A stretch of DNA of 64,000 nt from Pseudonocardia sp. MH-G8 (GTDB taxonomy: Bacteria; Actinomycetota; Actinomycetes; Mycobacteriales; Pseudonocardiaceae): assembly GCF_002262885.1 (NCBI RefSeq), contig NZ_NKYF01000020.1, forward strand, positions 106,679 to 170,678, given 5' to 3'. Made by a program: the position numbers and the translations under genes. Shown piece after piece: positions 51,977 to 60,780 of this stretch. The notes beneath the pieces were generated by a model. That model made no database searches and was not told the DNA's origin. It saw only the letters and a program-made list of their open reading frames with translations. The number at the start of each line of letters is the position of its first letter. The first letter of the stretch is position 1.

Positions 51977-52034
51977 ACTCCTAGCAGGTGATCGAGGGGG
52001 ACGCCAACACCTGCTGAATCTTGAGGAGAATCCG

Positions 52035-52985
52035 ATGGCACGCAGCAGTTCCCACCGTGGTGAACGCTGGTTCCACCGCATGAGCCGGGGTCTGACAGCG
52101 GGCGCCGCCGTGGCGCTGCTCGCCTCGTGCGGCGCGGTGGTCGACCCGGACGAGATCGCGCAGGACGGTCCGGTGAGCGCGACCGGCCTTCCCGCCGACG
52201 TGGTCGCCGCCGGAAAGCTCGTGGTCGCGACCGGCGACTACAAGGTCCCGACCCATTTCAAGAACGAGAAGGGCGAGCTGGTCGGGTTCAACATCGACCT
52301 GTCGCGGGCGCTGAGCCGGGAACTCGGGATCGCCGTCGAGCTCGCCGCCGTTCCGTTCGACGGGGTGCTGGCGGGAGTCCGGTCCGGCCGGTACGACACC
52401 GCCCTCTACAACATGAGCGACAGCGAGGCGCGGCAGGAGGCCGCCGATTTCGTCGACTACGCGGTGTCCGGTTCGGTGATCGTCGTCCGGAAGGGCGAGA
52501 ACCCCGGCGTCACCACGGACCCCACCTCGCTGTGCGGCCGCGTCGTCGCCGTCACCAGCGGGGACTACGAGTTCAGCGTGCTGACCACGCGCGTCGCAGA
52601 GCTCTGTTCCCAGGCCGGCCTACCGGCGATCGATGTCCAGACGCTGCAGAACGACGACGCCTCCCGCACGGCGCTGGAGACCGGGCGGGTCGAGGCGCTG
52701 GTCGACGGGATGACGACCACGCCCTACGTGGTCGCCCAGAACACCGAGGAGTTGGAGCTCGTCGGGAAGCTGGCCGTCGACGGCAGCGAACCGCTCGGAA
52801 TGCCGTTCGCCAAGGGGCGGGGCGAGCTCGTGCAGGCCGTGGCCGACGCGTTCCGGAGGCTCTGGCAGAGCGGGGAGTACCAGCGGATCGCGCAGCAGTG
52901 GGCGCTCACCGAGATCGTGCCGCCCGACGCCGGCTTCTTCGCCGTCAACCTCGGCAAGGGTCTCGACGGCGGGGGGAACTCGTGA
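52035..52985 (+). CDS. polar amino-acid ABC importer, solute-binding lipoprotein
   Basis: A 316-residue family-3 binding protein: signal peptide with lipobox LLASC (Cys32), then KLVVATGDYKVPTHFKNEKG, GFNIDLSRALSRELGIAVEL and SGRYDTALYNMSDSEARQEA. ATG at 52035 behind TTGAGGAGAA. First gene of a five-gene operon. Paralogous to the binding protein at 8718-9689 but only distantly similar. The C-S lyase in the operon suggests a cysteine-like or S-conjugated amino acid as ligand. Confidence 0.9.
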   Translation: MARSSSHRGERWFHRMSRGLTAGAAVALLASCGAVVDPDEIAQDGPVSATGLPADVVAAGKLVVATGDYKVPTHFKNEKGELVGFNIDLSRALSRELGIAVELAAVPFDGVLAGVRSGRYDTALYNMSDSEARQEAADFVDYAVSGSVIVVRKGENPGVTTDPTSLCGRVVAVTSGDYEFSVLTTRVAELCSQAGLPAIDVQTLQNDDASRTALETGRVEALVDGMTTTPYVVAQNTEELELVGKLAVDGSEPLGMPFAKGRGELVQAVADAFRRLWQSGEYQRIAQQWALTEIVPPDAGFFAVNLGKGLDGGGNS

Positions 52986-53890
52986 GCGTCGAGCCGCCGG
53001 TCCTCACCGCTGCCCCACCCCGCCCACCTGCGGGGCCCGACCTCGACCCGGCGGACTTCGCGCCGCGACGCCGGCGCCACGTCGTGCGCTGGGTGCTCGC
53101 CGCCGTCGTGCTCGTGTTCCTGGCCGACCTGGTCAGGGGCGCGGCCACCAACCCGCGGCTGTCCTGGCACGTCGTCGGTGAGTACCTCTTCGACCCGCGG
53201 ATCCTGGAGGGCCTGCTGATCACCCTGGGTCTCACGGCGGTCTCCCAGGTGGTGGCGACGGTGCTCGGCCTGCTCGTCGCGCTGGCCGGGCTGTCCGGGA
53301 ACCCGGTGCTGGTGGGTGCGGCGCGCCTCTACGTGATGGTGTTCCGCACCGTTCCCACCGTCATCCAGATGCTGTTCTGGTACTACCTCGCCGCGATCCT
53401 CCCCTACATCGGGGTGGGCCTGCCGTTCGGCCCGGACCTCGTGGTGTTCGACAGCACCAAGCTCATCACCCAGTTCACCGCGGCCGTTCTCGGGCTCGCA
53501 CTCGGCGAGGCGGCATTCCTCGCCGAGTACTTCCGGGGCGCCATCACCGCGGTGCCGCGCGGCCAGATCGAGGCCGCCGCCGCGTGCGGGCTCACCCCCG
53601 TCACCACGTTCCGCCGGATCGTCGCGCCGCAAGCCATGCGGATCGTGCTACCCGCCTACGGCAACGCACTGATCATCAATCTGAAGAACACCTCTGTCGT
53701 GTTCGTGATCGGCGCGGGAGACATGATGACCCAGGCCCAGCTCATCTACACGCAGAACTTCCAGCAGATTCCGCTGCTGATGGTCGTCATCGGCTGGTAC
53801 CTCGTCATCGTCGCCCTGCTGACGGCGGTGCAACGCCGGGTGGAAGTGCGCTACTCCCGTGGTTACGACGCCCGGTTGGCGGAAGCGTGA
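52982..53890 (+). CDS. polar amino-acid ABC importer, permease
   Basis: A 302-residue HisM/GlnP-type permease with a proline-rich N-terminus, LLITLGLTAVSQVVATVLGL in the first channel helix, and the coupling loop EAAAACGLTPVTTFRRIVAP. GTG at 52982 overlaps the binding-protein stop by four bases, and its stop touches the ATPase start (TGATG). Single permease implies a homodimer. Confidence 0.9.
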   Translation: MSVEPPVLTAAPPRPPAGPDLDPADFAPRRRRHVVRWVLAAVVLVFLADLVRGAATNPRLSWHVVGEYLFDPRILEGLLITLGLTAVSQVVATVLGLLVALAGLSGNPVLVGAARLYVMVFRTVPTVIQMLFWYYLAAILPYIGVGLPFGPDLVVFDSTKLITQFTAAVLGLALGEAAFLAEYFRGAITAVPRGQIEAAAACGLTPVTTFRRIVAPQAMRIVLPAYGNALIINLKNTSVVFVIGAGDMMTQAQLIYTQNFQQIPLLMVVIGWYLVIVALLTAVQRRVEVRYSRGYDARLAEA

Positions 53891-54690
53891 TGAGCGACCG
53901 ACCGTTCCTGCGCGCCGTGGGCATCAAGAAGCGGTTCGGGCAGGTCGACGCCCTGCGGGGCGTCGACCTGCAGATCCATCGCGGCAGCGTGACGTGCCTG
54001 CTCGGACCGTCCGGATCGGGGAAGAGCACGCTGCTGCGTTGCCTCAACCGGCTGGAGACGCCGGACGAAGGCTACGTCGAGATCGACGGGGTCGTCATCG
54101 GCTTCGAGCAGGGGCGAAAGCGTCCGGTGCAGTGCAGTCCCCGGCGGCTCGCCGCCCAACGCCGCGTCACCGGCATGGTCTTCCAGCACTTCAACCTGTT
54201 CGCCCACCTGACGGTCGAGCAGAACGTCACGGAAGGCCAGGTGCACGGGCACGGGGTCGCCAGGAACGCGGCCCGGACCAGGGCGCTCGAACTGCTCGAC
54301 CGGGTCGGGCTCGCCGACCACGCGCAGCGCTATCCCGCGCAGTTGTCCGGCGGGCAGCAACAACGTGTCGCCATCGCCCGCGCCATGGCGACCGCACCGA
54401 AGGTCCTCCTGTTCGACGAGCCGACCTCGGCTCTCGATCCGGAGCTGGTGGGTGAGGTGCTCGGCGTCATGCGGGACCTCGCCCACGACGGGGTGACGAT
54501 GCTCGTCGTCACCCACGAAATCGCATTCGCAGAGGAAGTGGCGACACACGTGCACGTCATGAACGAAGGCTCGATCATCGAGAGCGGTACGCCGGCCGAG
54601 GTCATCCGTTCCCCGCGGCATGCCCGCACCCAGACCTTCCTGGCCCGGGTCACGCGCACCGACCGATCCGACGCGGCGGCGGCCCGATGA
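53890..54690 (+). CDS. polar amino-acid ABC importer, ATPase
   Basis: A 266-residue GlnQ-like ATPase: Walker A GPSGSGKST, GMVFQHFNLFAHLT, LSGGQQQR, VLLFDEPTSALD and VVTHEIAFAEEV. ATG at 53890 shares one base with the permease stop; its own stop overlaps the C-S lyase start (ATGA), showing that transport and lysis are coupled in translation. Confidence 0.93.
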   Translation: MSDRPFLRAVGIKKRFGQVDALRGVDLQIHRGSVTCLLGPSGSGKSTLLRCLNRLETPDEGYVEIDGVVIGFEQGRKRPVQCSPRRLAAQRRVTGMVFQHFNLFAHLTVEQNVTEGQVHGHGVARNAARTRALELLDRVGLADHAQRYPAQLSGGQQQRVAIARAMATAPKVLLFDEPTSALDPELVGEVLGVMRDLAHDGVTMLVVTHEIAFAEEVATHVHVMNEGSIIESGTPAEVIRSPRHARTQTFLARVTRTDRSDAAAAR

Positions 54691-55895
54691 CCACCGCGAA
54701 GGCGGACCCGTCGCTCGCCGACGAGCGGCGCGCGCTGCTGGGCTGGACGGCGGCCCACTCCCGGGCCCGGCACAACAAGCGCTGGTCGGTCTACCCCGAG
54801 GACGTCATCGACCTGACCGTCGCCGAGATGGACGTCCCGGTGGCTGGGCCGATCATGGTGCGGCTGCGCGACGCCGTGGAGCGGCAGGCGTTCGGCTATC
54901 CGCTGCCGGATGCGATGAGCGGGCTCCCGGAGGTCGCCGCGCAGTGGCTCACGGACCGGGGCCTGACCGTCCCCGCCGAGCAGATCCGATTGATGCCCGA
55001 CGTCATCAAGGGCATGGTCCTGGCGATCAAGCACCTCACGCCGGCCGGCAGCCCGGTGGCGGTCATCACCCCGACCTACAGCCGGTTCCGCGACGCGGTC
55101 GACGCGGCCGAACGCCGGACGATCGAGGTGCCGATGCAGCGCTGCGGACACCGCTACACCCTCGATCTCGACGCGATCCGCAGCGCCCTGGTGGAAGGCG
55201 CTCGGACCGTACTGCTGTGCAACCCGAGCAACCCGGTGGGGCGGGTCTTCACCGCCGCCGAACTCGCGTCCCTCGCCGAGCTCGTCGAGGCCCACGGTGC
55301 GCGCACCATCAGCGACGAGATCCACGCCCCGCTGAGCTACGGGGCGACGTTCACGCCGTACGCATCGCTCGGACCGGCCGCCGCGGCGCACTCCGTGACG
55401 CTGACCAGTGCCAGCAAGGCCTGGAACATCCCCGGTCTGCGCTGCGCGATCGTCGCCCTCACCAACCCTGCCGACCTCGGGCTGTGGGACCGCCTCCCCC
55501 GCGCCGCCAAGGGCGGGATCTCGCCGCTCGGCATCGAAGCGACCATCACCGCGTTCCGGGACGGCGGTCCCTGGCTGGAGAAGGTCCTCGGGCTGCTCGA
55601 CGCCAACCGGCGACTGCTCGTCGAGCGGACGGCCGCCGTCGGGCTGGACCAGGTCGTCGGCATGCCCGAGGCGACCTACCTCGCCTGGTTCGACCTGCGC
55701 TCCTTCGCGATCGACGACCCCCGGGAGTTCCTGCTGCGCGAGGCCGGCGTGGCCACGACCTCCGGGGAGGAGCACGGCGCCGGTGGGCAGGGGTTCCTCC
55801 GGGTCAACTTCGCCAGCGCCCCGGACATCCTGGACAGGGCGATCGATCGGATGGCCGCCGCGCTGCTCGGCCTGCGGCAGCGGGAGACGGCATGA
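54687..55895 (+). CDS. MalY/PatB-type C-S beta-lyase (PLP enzyme)
   Basis: A 402-residue fold-type-I PLP enzyme. NKRWSVYPEDVIDLTVAEMD near the N-terminus is the MalY/PatB cystathionine beta-lyase signature; Asn182 (CNPSNPVGRVF), Asp210 (ISDEIHAPLSYG) and the PLP-binding Lys244 (SASKAWNIPGL) are present. It would split cysteine S-conjugates or cystathionine to pyruvate, ammonia and a thiol. Embedded by ATGA overlaps between the importer ATPase and a methyltransferase, it probably acts on the imported amino acid. Confidence 0.9.
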   Translation: MTTAKADPSLADERRALLGWTAAHSRARHNKRWSVYPEDVIDLTVAEMDVPVAGPIMVRLRDAVERQAFGYPLPDAMSGLPEVAAQWLTDRGLTVPAEQIRLMPDVIKGMVLAIKHLTPAGSPVAVITPTYSRFRDAVDAAERRTIEVPMQRCGHRYTLDLDAIRSALVEGARTVLLCNPSNPVGRVFTAAELASLAELVEAHGARTISDEIHAPLSYGATFTPYASLGPAAAAHSVTLTSASKAWNIPGLRCAIVALTNPADLGLWDRLPRAAKGGISPLGIEATITAFRDGGPWLEKVLGLLDANRRLLVERTAAVGLDQVVGMPEATYLAWFDLRSFAIDDPREFLLREAGVATTSGEEHGAGGQGFLRVNFASAPDILDRAIDRMAAALLGLRQRETA

Positions 55896-56665
55896 TCACC
55901 ACCACGACGTCGGGGGCACCGGCGATGTGGCGGCGCCGGTGGGACCGACAGCAGGCGGCCTACGTCCCCGACCGTGGCACCGTCGTCGACCTGATGCTCG
56001 AGATCGTCGACCGGCTCGGTGCCACACCGGGTGCGCTCGTCGACCTCGGCTGTGGCCCGGGAACGCTGGCCTGCCGCGCCGCAGAGCGCTGGCCGCAGGC
56101 ACACGTGCTCGGCATCGATCTCGACCCGGTGCTGCTCGCGCTGGGCCGGGAGACCTCGAGCCGGGCGATCACCTGGGTGGAGGACGACCTGCGCGACGCG
56201 CGAGCCCTCGACCACCTCGCCTCCGCGGCGGACGGACCGCTGGACGCCGCCGTCTCCGCCACCGCGCTGCACTGGCTGACCCCGGCCGAGCTGCACCGGC
56301 TGGTCGCGGGACTCGCCGCGACGCTTCGCCCGGGCGCCGTGTTCGTCAACTACGACACGCTCCCCCTCGACGCGGCGACGCCCCGGTTGCGAGCGTTGGC
56401 CGAGGAACATCGGCAAGCACTCGCCGCCGGCGCGCTCGCGTCCTCGGGTGCGGACGACTGGGCGGGATGGTGGGAGGGGCTGCGCGCGGCGCAGCTGTAC
56501 CCGGCGGAGTTCACCGAGCGCGAGCGACGCTTCGGCGCCCGCGCTGCCGATCACCGCGGTGCCACGCTCGGGGAGTTCACCGCGGCGCTGCGTGGTGCCG
56601 GCTTCGCCGAGGTCGCGGTGATGCGCCAGGTCGCCGATCGCCACCTGCTGGTCGCGATCCGCTGA
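55892..56665 (+). CDS. class I SAM-dependent methyltransferase
   Basis: A 257-residue Rossmann methyltransferase: motif I LVDLGCGPGTLACRAAERWP, motif II VLGIDLDPVLLALGRE, and a LHWLTPAELHRL segment in the trans-aconitate-methyltransferase-like subgroup. Its ATG overlaps the C-S lyase stop. It may methylate the thiol released by the lyase, but the family does not specify thiols, so the substrate is open. Last gene of the operon; it converges with the glpP remnant. Confidence 0.85.
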   Translation: MITTTTSGAPAMWRRRWDRQQAAYVPDRGTVVDLMLEIVDRLGATPGALVDLGCGPGTLACRAAERWPQAHVLGIDLDPVLLALGRETSSRAITWVEDDLRDARALDHLASAADGPLDAAVSATALHWLTPAELHRLVAGLAATLRPGAVFVNYDTLPLDAATPRLRALAEEHRQALAAGALASSGADDWAGWWEGLRAAQLYPAEFTERERRFGARAADHRGATLGEFTAALRGAGFAEVAVMRQVADRHLLVAIR

Positions 56666-56674
56666 CCCCACCGG

Positions 56675-57034
56675 TCAGCGGTCCGGCCGGGTGTAGTCCC
56701 ACAGCTCGGTGTCGCTGGTGGAGACGCCGACAGCACCGAGGTCCATCGCCTGCTCGATGCTGTCGCAGTCCGCGACGAATCCCCCGGCGATGAACGAGCC
56801 GAACGGCGCGAGCCGGGCACTGCCCACGTGCGCGAGCACCGGCCAGGGCATCAGCTGCACGAGGTCGGCCCCACCGGAGGCCACCGACGAGGAGCTTCGT
56901 GGCAGGTTGGAGCGGTCGGTGAGGAAGACCTTGCGGACGGTGCGCAGCCCGAGCGCCGCTCCCTGCTGGATCACCTGCAACGAGGCCAGCAACGCCTGCC
57001 GGTCCGGCCGGTCTCCCCGGACCCGCGTCTGGAC
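56675..57034 (-). pseudogene. C-terminal half of a GlpP-type antiterminator
   Basis: About 120 codons encode ALGLRTVRKVFLTDRSNLPR, a SGGADLVQLMPWPVLAHVG segment, APFGSFIAGGFVADCDSIEQ and GAVGVSTSDTELW. This is the second half of glycerol-3-phosphate-responsive antiterminators (GlpP family), whose binding loop reads GGFV here. The N-terminal half is absent; just upstream the sequence becomes the promoter region of the neighbouring oxidoreductase, and no start or ribosome site is placed sensibly. Called truncated. Confidence 0.65.
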
Positions 57035-57091
57035 ACGACGATGCCTCCCTACAGGCCGAACTTCGTGGGGTTGAAGACGGGGCCACCTTGC

Positions 57092-57138
57092 CAAGTGGAA
57101 CGCCGCTCCGTATCGTTACCGGAGCAGCGCTCCACTTG
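57092..57138. promoter_or_regulatory. 19-base inverted repeat, operator upstream of an F420-type oxidoreductase
   Basis: CAAGTGGAACGCCGCTCCG (57092-57110) and CGGAGCAGCGCTCCACTTG (57120-57138) are inverted repeats matching at 17 of 19 positions, nine bases apart. Each arm is itself nearly palindromic (GGAGC-N3-GCTCC), so the element may hold two dimer sites. The spacer TATCGTTAC could contain the -10. It ends 30 bases before the oxidoreductase start. No regulator gene is adjacent. Confidence 0.6.
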
Positions 57139-57168
57139 CTCGCGACCCCGAGAGGACCACTGATCACC

Positions 57169-58059
57169 ATGTCGCACCCGCTCCGGCCGCGATTCGGGAT
57201 CCTGACCGCCCCCATGCAGGTCGACTACGACGACATCCTGCGGGTCTGGCGCGAGGCGGACACGATCCCGGAGATCGAGCACGCCTGGCTGTTCGACCAC
57301 CTCATGCCGATCGGCGGTGACCCGGACGGCCCGATCCTCGAGGGCTGGACGCTGCTCTCGGCGCTCGCCGCACAGACCCGGCGGCTACGCCTCGGCCTGC
57401 TCGTGACCAGCAACCGCTTCCGGCCCCCCGCGGTGCTGGCCAAGATCGCCACGACCGTGGACATCGTCTCCGGCGGACGGCTCGACTTCGGCATCGGCGC
57501 CGGCTCCCGGCCCAGCCACCCGCTGGCCCGGCGCGAGTACGACGCGCACGGCCTGCCCTACCACGACGCCGCGCACGCCGTGGCCGCCCTCGGCGAGGCG
57601 TGCACCGTGATCCGGCGGCTGTGGACCGAGGCCGAACCGTTCGACTTCCACGGCGCCCACGTGCAGCTCACCGGGGCGTTCGGCAACCCCAAGCCCGTGC
57701 AGCGCCCCCATCCGCCGATCATGATCGGCGGTCGGGCGTCCGCGACGCTGCGCGTGGTGGCCGAGCACGCCGACGTCTGGAACATCCCCGGCGGGGACAT
57801 CGACGACGCCGTCAGCCGCAGTGCGCTGCTGGACCGCTACTGCACCGAGATCGGGCGCGACCCCGCCTCGATCACCCGCTCGATCCACGTGCCCGTCTCC
57901 TACGACCGGCCCGATACCACCCGGGACGCGATCCGCGAGGCGATCGATGCCGGCTTCGGCCACATCGTCCTCGGGCTGCCGGCGCCCTTCCCCGCCGGCG
58001 TGGCGCGGTGGGTCACCGACGAGCTCATCAGCACCACCGCCGGGCAGTTGACGCGGTAG
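57169..58059 (+). CDS. luciferase-like F420-dependent oxidoreductase
   Basis: A 296-residue TIM-barrel protein of the F420-dependent LLM class: AWLFDHLMPIGGDPDGPILE, RLGLLVTSNRFRPPAVLAKI, TTVDIVSGGRLDFGIGAG and HPPIMIGGRASATLRVVAEH. ATG at 57169 behind GAGAGGACC. The short protein and GIGAG-type barrel motif favour F420 over FMN. A monocistronic unit under the inverted-repeat operator; substrate unknown. Confidence 0.85.
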   Translation: MSHPLRPRFGILTAPMQVDYDDILRVWREADTIPEIEHAWLFDHLMPIGGDPDGPILEGWTLLSALAAQTRRLRLGLLVTSNRFRPPAVLAKIATTVDIVSGGRLDFGIGAGSRPSHPLARREYDAHGLPYHDAAHAVAALGEACTVIRRLWTEAEPFDFHGAHVQLTGAFGNPKPVQRPHPPIMIGGRASATLRVVAEHADVWNIPGGDIDDAVSRSALLDRYCTEIGRDPASITRSIHVPVSYDRPDTTRDAIREAIDAGFGHIVLGLPAPFPAGVARWVTDELISTTAGQLTR

Positions 58060-58082
58060 CCCCGGTGTCCTCGAACCGGTGA

Positions 58083-58697
58083 TCACCGGGCCGTCGCCAC
58101 CGCGAGGTTCAGCTCGGTGACGTTCACCGTCGGCTCCCCCAGGAATCCGGCCACCCGGCCGGTGGTGGCCTGCGCGACCAGGTCGCGCACCGTGTCGGCG
58201 GGCAGCCCGGTGTTGCGCACCACCCGCTCGACCTGCAGGGCCGCGTACTCCGGGCTGATGTGCGGGTCGAGGCCGGATGCGGACGCGGTCACCGCGTCCG
58301 GTGGCACCGCCGCGGCGGCGACGCCCTCCCGCGCGGCGACGAGGGCCCGGCGCTGCGCGATCGTCTCGAGCAGGCCCTGGTCGAACCCACCGAGGTTCGA
58401 TCCGCCGGATGTGGTGGTGTCGGCCGGGCCGAGCACATCGGTCGACGACGCCGAGGGCCGCGTGTGGAAGTACGGGTCCGCGGCGGGGTCGGGCGCGACC
58501 GGGTCGACACCGATCAGGGAGGAGCCGGCGGGTGCGCCGCCGGCACCGGTGATCACCGAGCCCTCGGCGGAGTGCGCGAGACCCGGTACCCGCGCCACCG
58601 CCCACACGGTCAGCGGGTAGGCGACACCGCACAGCAGGATGAGGACGATCAGCAGGCGCAGGCCGGTGACGGCCTGCCTGGTCAGAGTGGTCAGCAC
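58083..58697 (-). CDS. kdpC: potassium-transporting ATPase subunit KdpC
   Basis: A 204-residue KdpC: one N-terminal membrane helix, then SSLIGVDPVAPDPAADPYFH and SASGLDPHISPEYAALQVER, the diagnostic block. It stabilises the KdpFABC complex and its ATP binding. ATG at 58697, one base after the kdpB stop. Last gene of the operon; no kdpD or kdpE lies in the window. Confidence 0.95.
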   Translation of the reverse strand: MLTTLTRQAVTGLRLLIVLILLCGVAYPLTVWAVARVPGLAHSAEGSVITGAGGAPAGSSLIGVDPVAPDPAADPYFHTRPSASSTDVLGPADTTTSGGSNLGGFDQGLLETIAQRRALVAAREGVAAAAVPPDAVTASASGLDPHISPEYAALQVERVVRNTGLPADTVRDLVAQATTGRVAGFLGEPTVNVTELNLAVATAR

Positions 58698-58698
58698 G

Positions 58699-60780
58699 TC
58701 AGATCCCGGGGACGAGTCGCAGGAGCAGGTCGAGGAGGTAGATCCCGATGAACGGGGTGACGACGCCGCCGATCCCGTAGATCAGCAGGTTGCGCCGCAG
58801 CAGCCGCGACGCCGACGTCGGCCGGTAGCGCACCCCGCGCAGGGCGAGCGGGATCAACACGATGATGATCAGCGCGTTGAACACGACCGCGGACAGGATC
58901 GCCGACTCCGGCGACGCCAGGCCCATGATGTCGAGCAGGCCCAGCGACGGGTAGAGGGCGGCGAACATCGCGGGCAGGATCGCGAAGTACTTCGCGAGGT
59001 CGTTGGCCACGGAGAACGTGGTCAGCGCACCGCGGGTGATCAGCAACTGCTTGCCGATCTCGACGATCTCGATCAGCTTCGTGGGGTCGGAGTCGAGGTC
59101 GACCATGTTGCCGGCCTCCTTCGCCGCGGCCGTGCCCGAGTTCATCGCGACCCCGACGTCGGCCTGCGCGAGCGCAGGGGCGTCGTTGGTGCCGTCGCCG
59201 GTCATGGCGACGAGGCGACCACCCTCCTGCTCCTTGCGGATGTAGGCCATCTTGTCCTCGGGGGTGGCCTCGGCGATGTGGTCGTCCACGCCGGCCTCGG
59301 CCGCGATCGCCCGAGCGGTGCGCGGGTTGTCGCCGGTGACCATGACGGTGCGGATCCCCATGGCCCGCAACTCGGCGAAGCGGGCGGCGATCCCGGGCTT
59401 CACCACGTCGGAGAGCCGGATCACGCCGAGCACCCGCGCGTCGGCGCCGTCGTCCGTGAGGGCCTGCGCGACCACCAGCGGTGTGCCGCCGTCGTCGGAG
59501 ATCTGCTCGACCAACGCGTCGACCTCCGGGGACTCCACCCCGGCCCACGCGAGCACGGCGGCGGCCGCCCCCTTGCGGATCACCCGGTTCTCCAGGTCGA
59601 GCCCGGACATCCGGGTCCGGGCGGAGAACGGCACGAACCGAGCGCGCGCCTCCTCCGCCGACGCGTCCGCGGGCAGCCCGTGCTCCGAGGCGCACAGCGC
59701 CACGACACTGCGACCCTCCGGCGTCTGGTCGGCCAGGCTGGAGAGCCGGGCGGCCACGGCGAGCGCCTCCGACTCCGTGCCCGTGACCGGGATCAGCGCG
59801 GTCGCCTGCCGGTTGCCGAAGGTGATCGTGCCGGTCTTGTCGAGCAGCAGCGTGTCGATGTCCCCGGCCGCCTCGACCGCGCGACCCGATGTCGCCAGCA
59901 CGTTGCGCTGCACGAGCCGGTCCATCCCGGCGATCCCGATCGCCGAGAGCAGGGCCCCGATGGTGGTCGGGATGAGGCAGACCAGCAGCGCGACCAGCAC
60001 GACCACGGGTTGCACGACGCCGGCGTAGGCGCTCATCGGCTGCAGGGCGACGACCGCGAGCAGGAAGATGATCGTCAACGCGGACAGCAGGATCGTCAGG
60101 GCGATCTCGTTGGGCGTCTTCTGCCGCGCCGCGCCCTCGACGAGCGCGATCATCCGGTCCACGAACGATTCCCCCGGCTTCGTCGTGATCTCCACGACGA
60201 TCCGGTCGGACAGCACGGTGGTGCCCCCGGTGACCGACGAGCGGTCCCCGCCCGCCTCCCGCACGACCGGGGCCGACTCCCCGGTGATCGCCGACTCGTC
60301 GACGGTGGCGATCCCGTCGACGACATCGCCGTCGCCGGGGATCATCTCCCCCGCCTCGACGACGACGCGGTCGCCGATCCGCAACGCACTACCGCTGACG
60401 TGTTCCTCGCGCCCGTCCTGGCCCAGCCGGCGGGCGGCCATGTCGCGCTTGGTCCGGCGCAGGCTCTCCGCCTGCGCCTTGCCGCGCCCCTCCGCAACGG
60501 CTTCGGCGAGGTTCGCGAACAGGACGGTGAACCACAGCCAGAGCGCGATCAGCCAACCGAACACCGTCGGGGCCACGATCGCGTCGAGGCTGACCAGGAC
60601 CGAGCCGACCCACACCACGAACAGCACGGGGTTGCGCAGCTGCGCGCGGGGATGGAGCTTGCGCAACGCCTCGGGGAGCGCGGCCCCGATCTGCCGGGGG
60701 TGGAACGCGCCCGCCGGCACCGGCGACGGCGTGGCCGACGCGGCGGGTTCGGCGGACCGCAGGTCGGTGGGGGTGCTCAT
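58699..60780 (-). CDS. kdpB: potassium-transporting P-type ATPase KdpB
   Basis: A 693-residue P-type ATPase: TGES at 166-169, phosphorylated Asp314 in DKTGT, VMVTGDNPRTARAIAAEAGV and MTGDGTNDAPALAQADVGVA. It hydrolyses ATP to drive potassium through KdpA. The ATG at 60780 overlaps the kdpA stop by four bases. Confidence 0.97.
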   Translation of the reverse strand: MSTPTDLRSAEPAASATPSPVPAGAFHPRQIGAALPEALRKLHPRAQLRNPVLFVVWVGSVLVSLDAIVAPTVFGWLIALWLWFTVLFANLAEAVAEGRGKAQAESLRRTKRDMAARRLGQDGREEHVSGSALRIGDRVVVEAGEMIPGDGDVVDGIATVDESAITGESAPVVREAGGDRSSVTGGTTVLSDRIVVEITTKPGESFVDRMIALVEGAARQKTPNEIALTILLSALTIIFLLAVVALQPMSAYAGVVQPVVVLVALLVCLIPTTIGALLSAIGIAGMDRLVQRNVLATSGRAVEAAGDIDTLLLDKTGTITFGNRQATALIPVTGTESEALAVAARLSSLADQTPEGRSVVALCASEHGLPADASAEEARARFVPFSARTRMSGLDLENRVIRKGAAAAVLAWAGVESPEVDALVEQISDDGGTPLVVAQALTDDGADARVLGVIRLSDVVKPGIAARFAELRAMGIRTVMVTGDNPRTARAIAAEAGVDDHIAEATPEDKMAYIRKEQEGGRLVAMTGDGTNDAPALAQADVGVAMNSGTAAAKEAGNMVDLDSDPTKLIEIVEIGKQLLITRGALTTFSVANDLAKYFAILPAMFAALYPSLGLLDIMGLASPESAILSAVVFNALIIIVLIPLALRGVRYRPTSASRLLRRNLLIYGIGGVVTPFIGIYLLDLLLRLVPGI

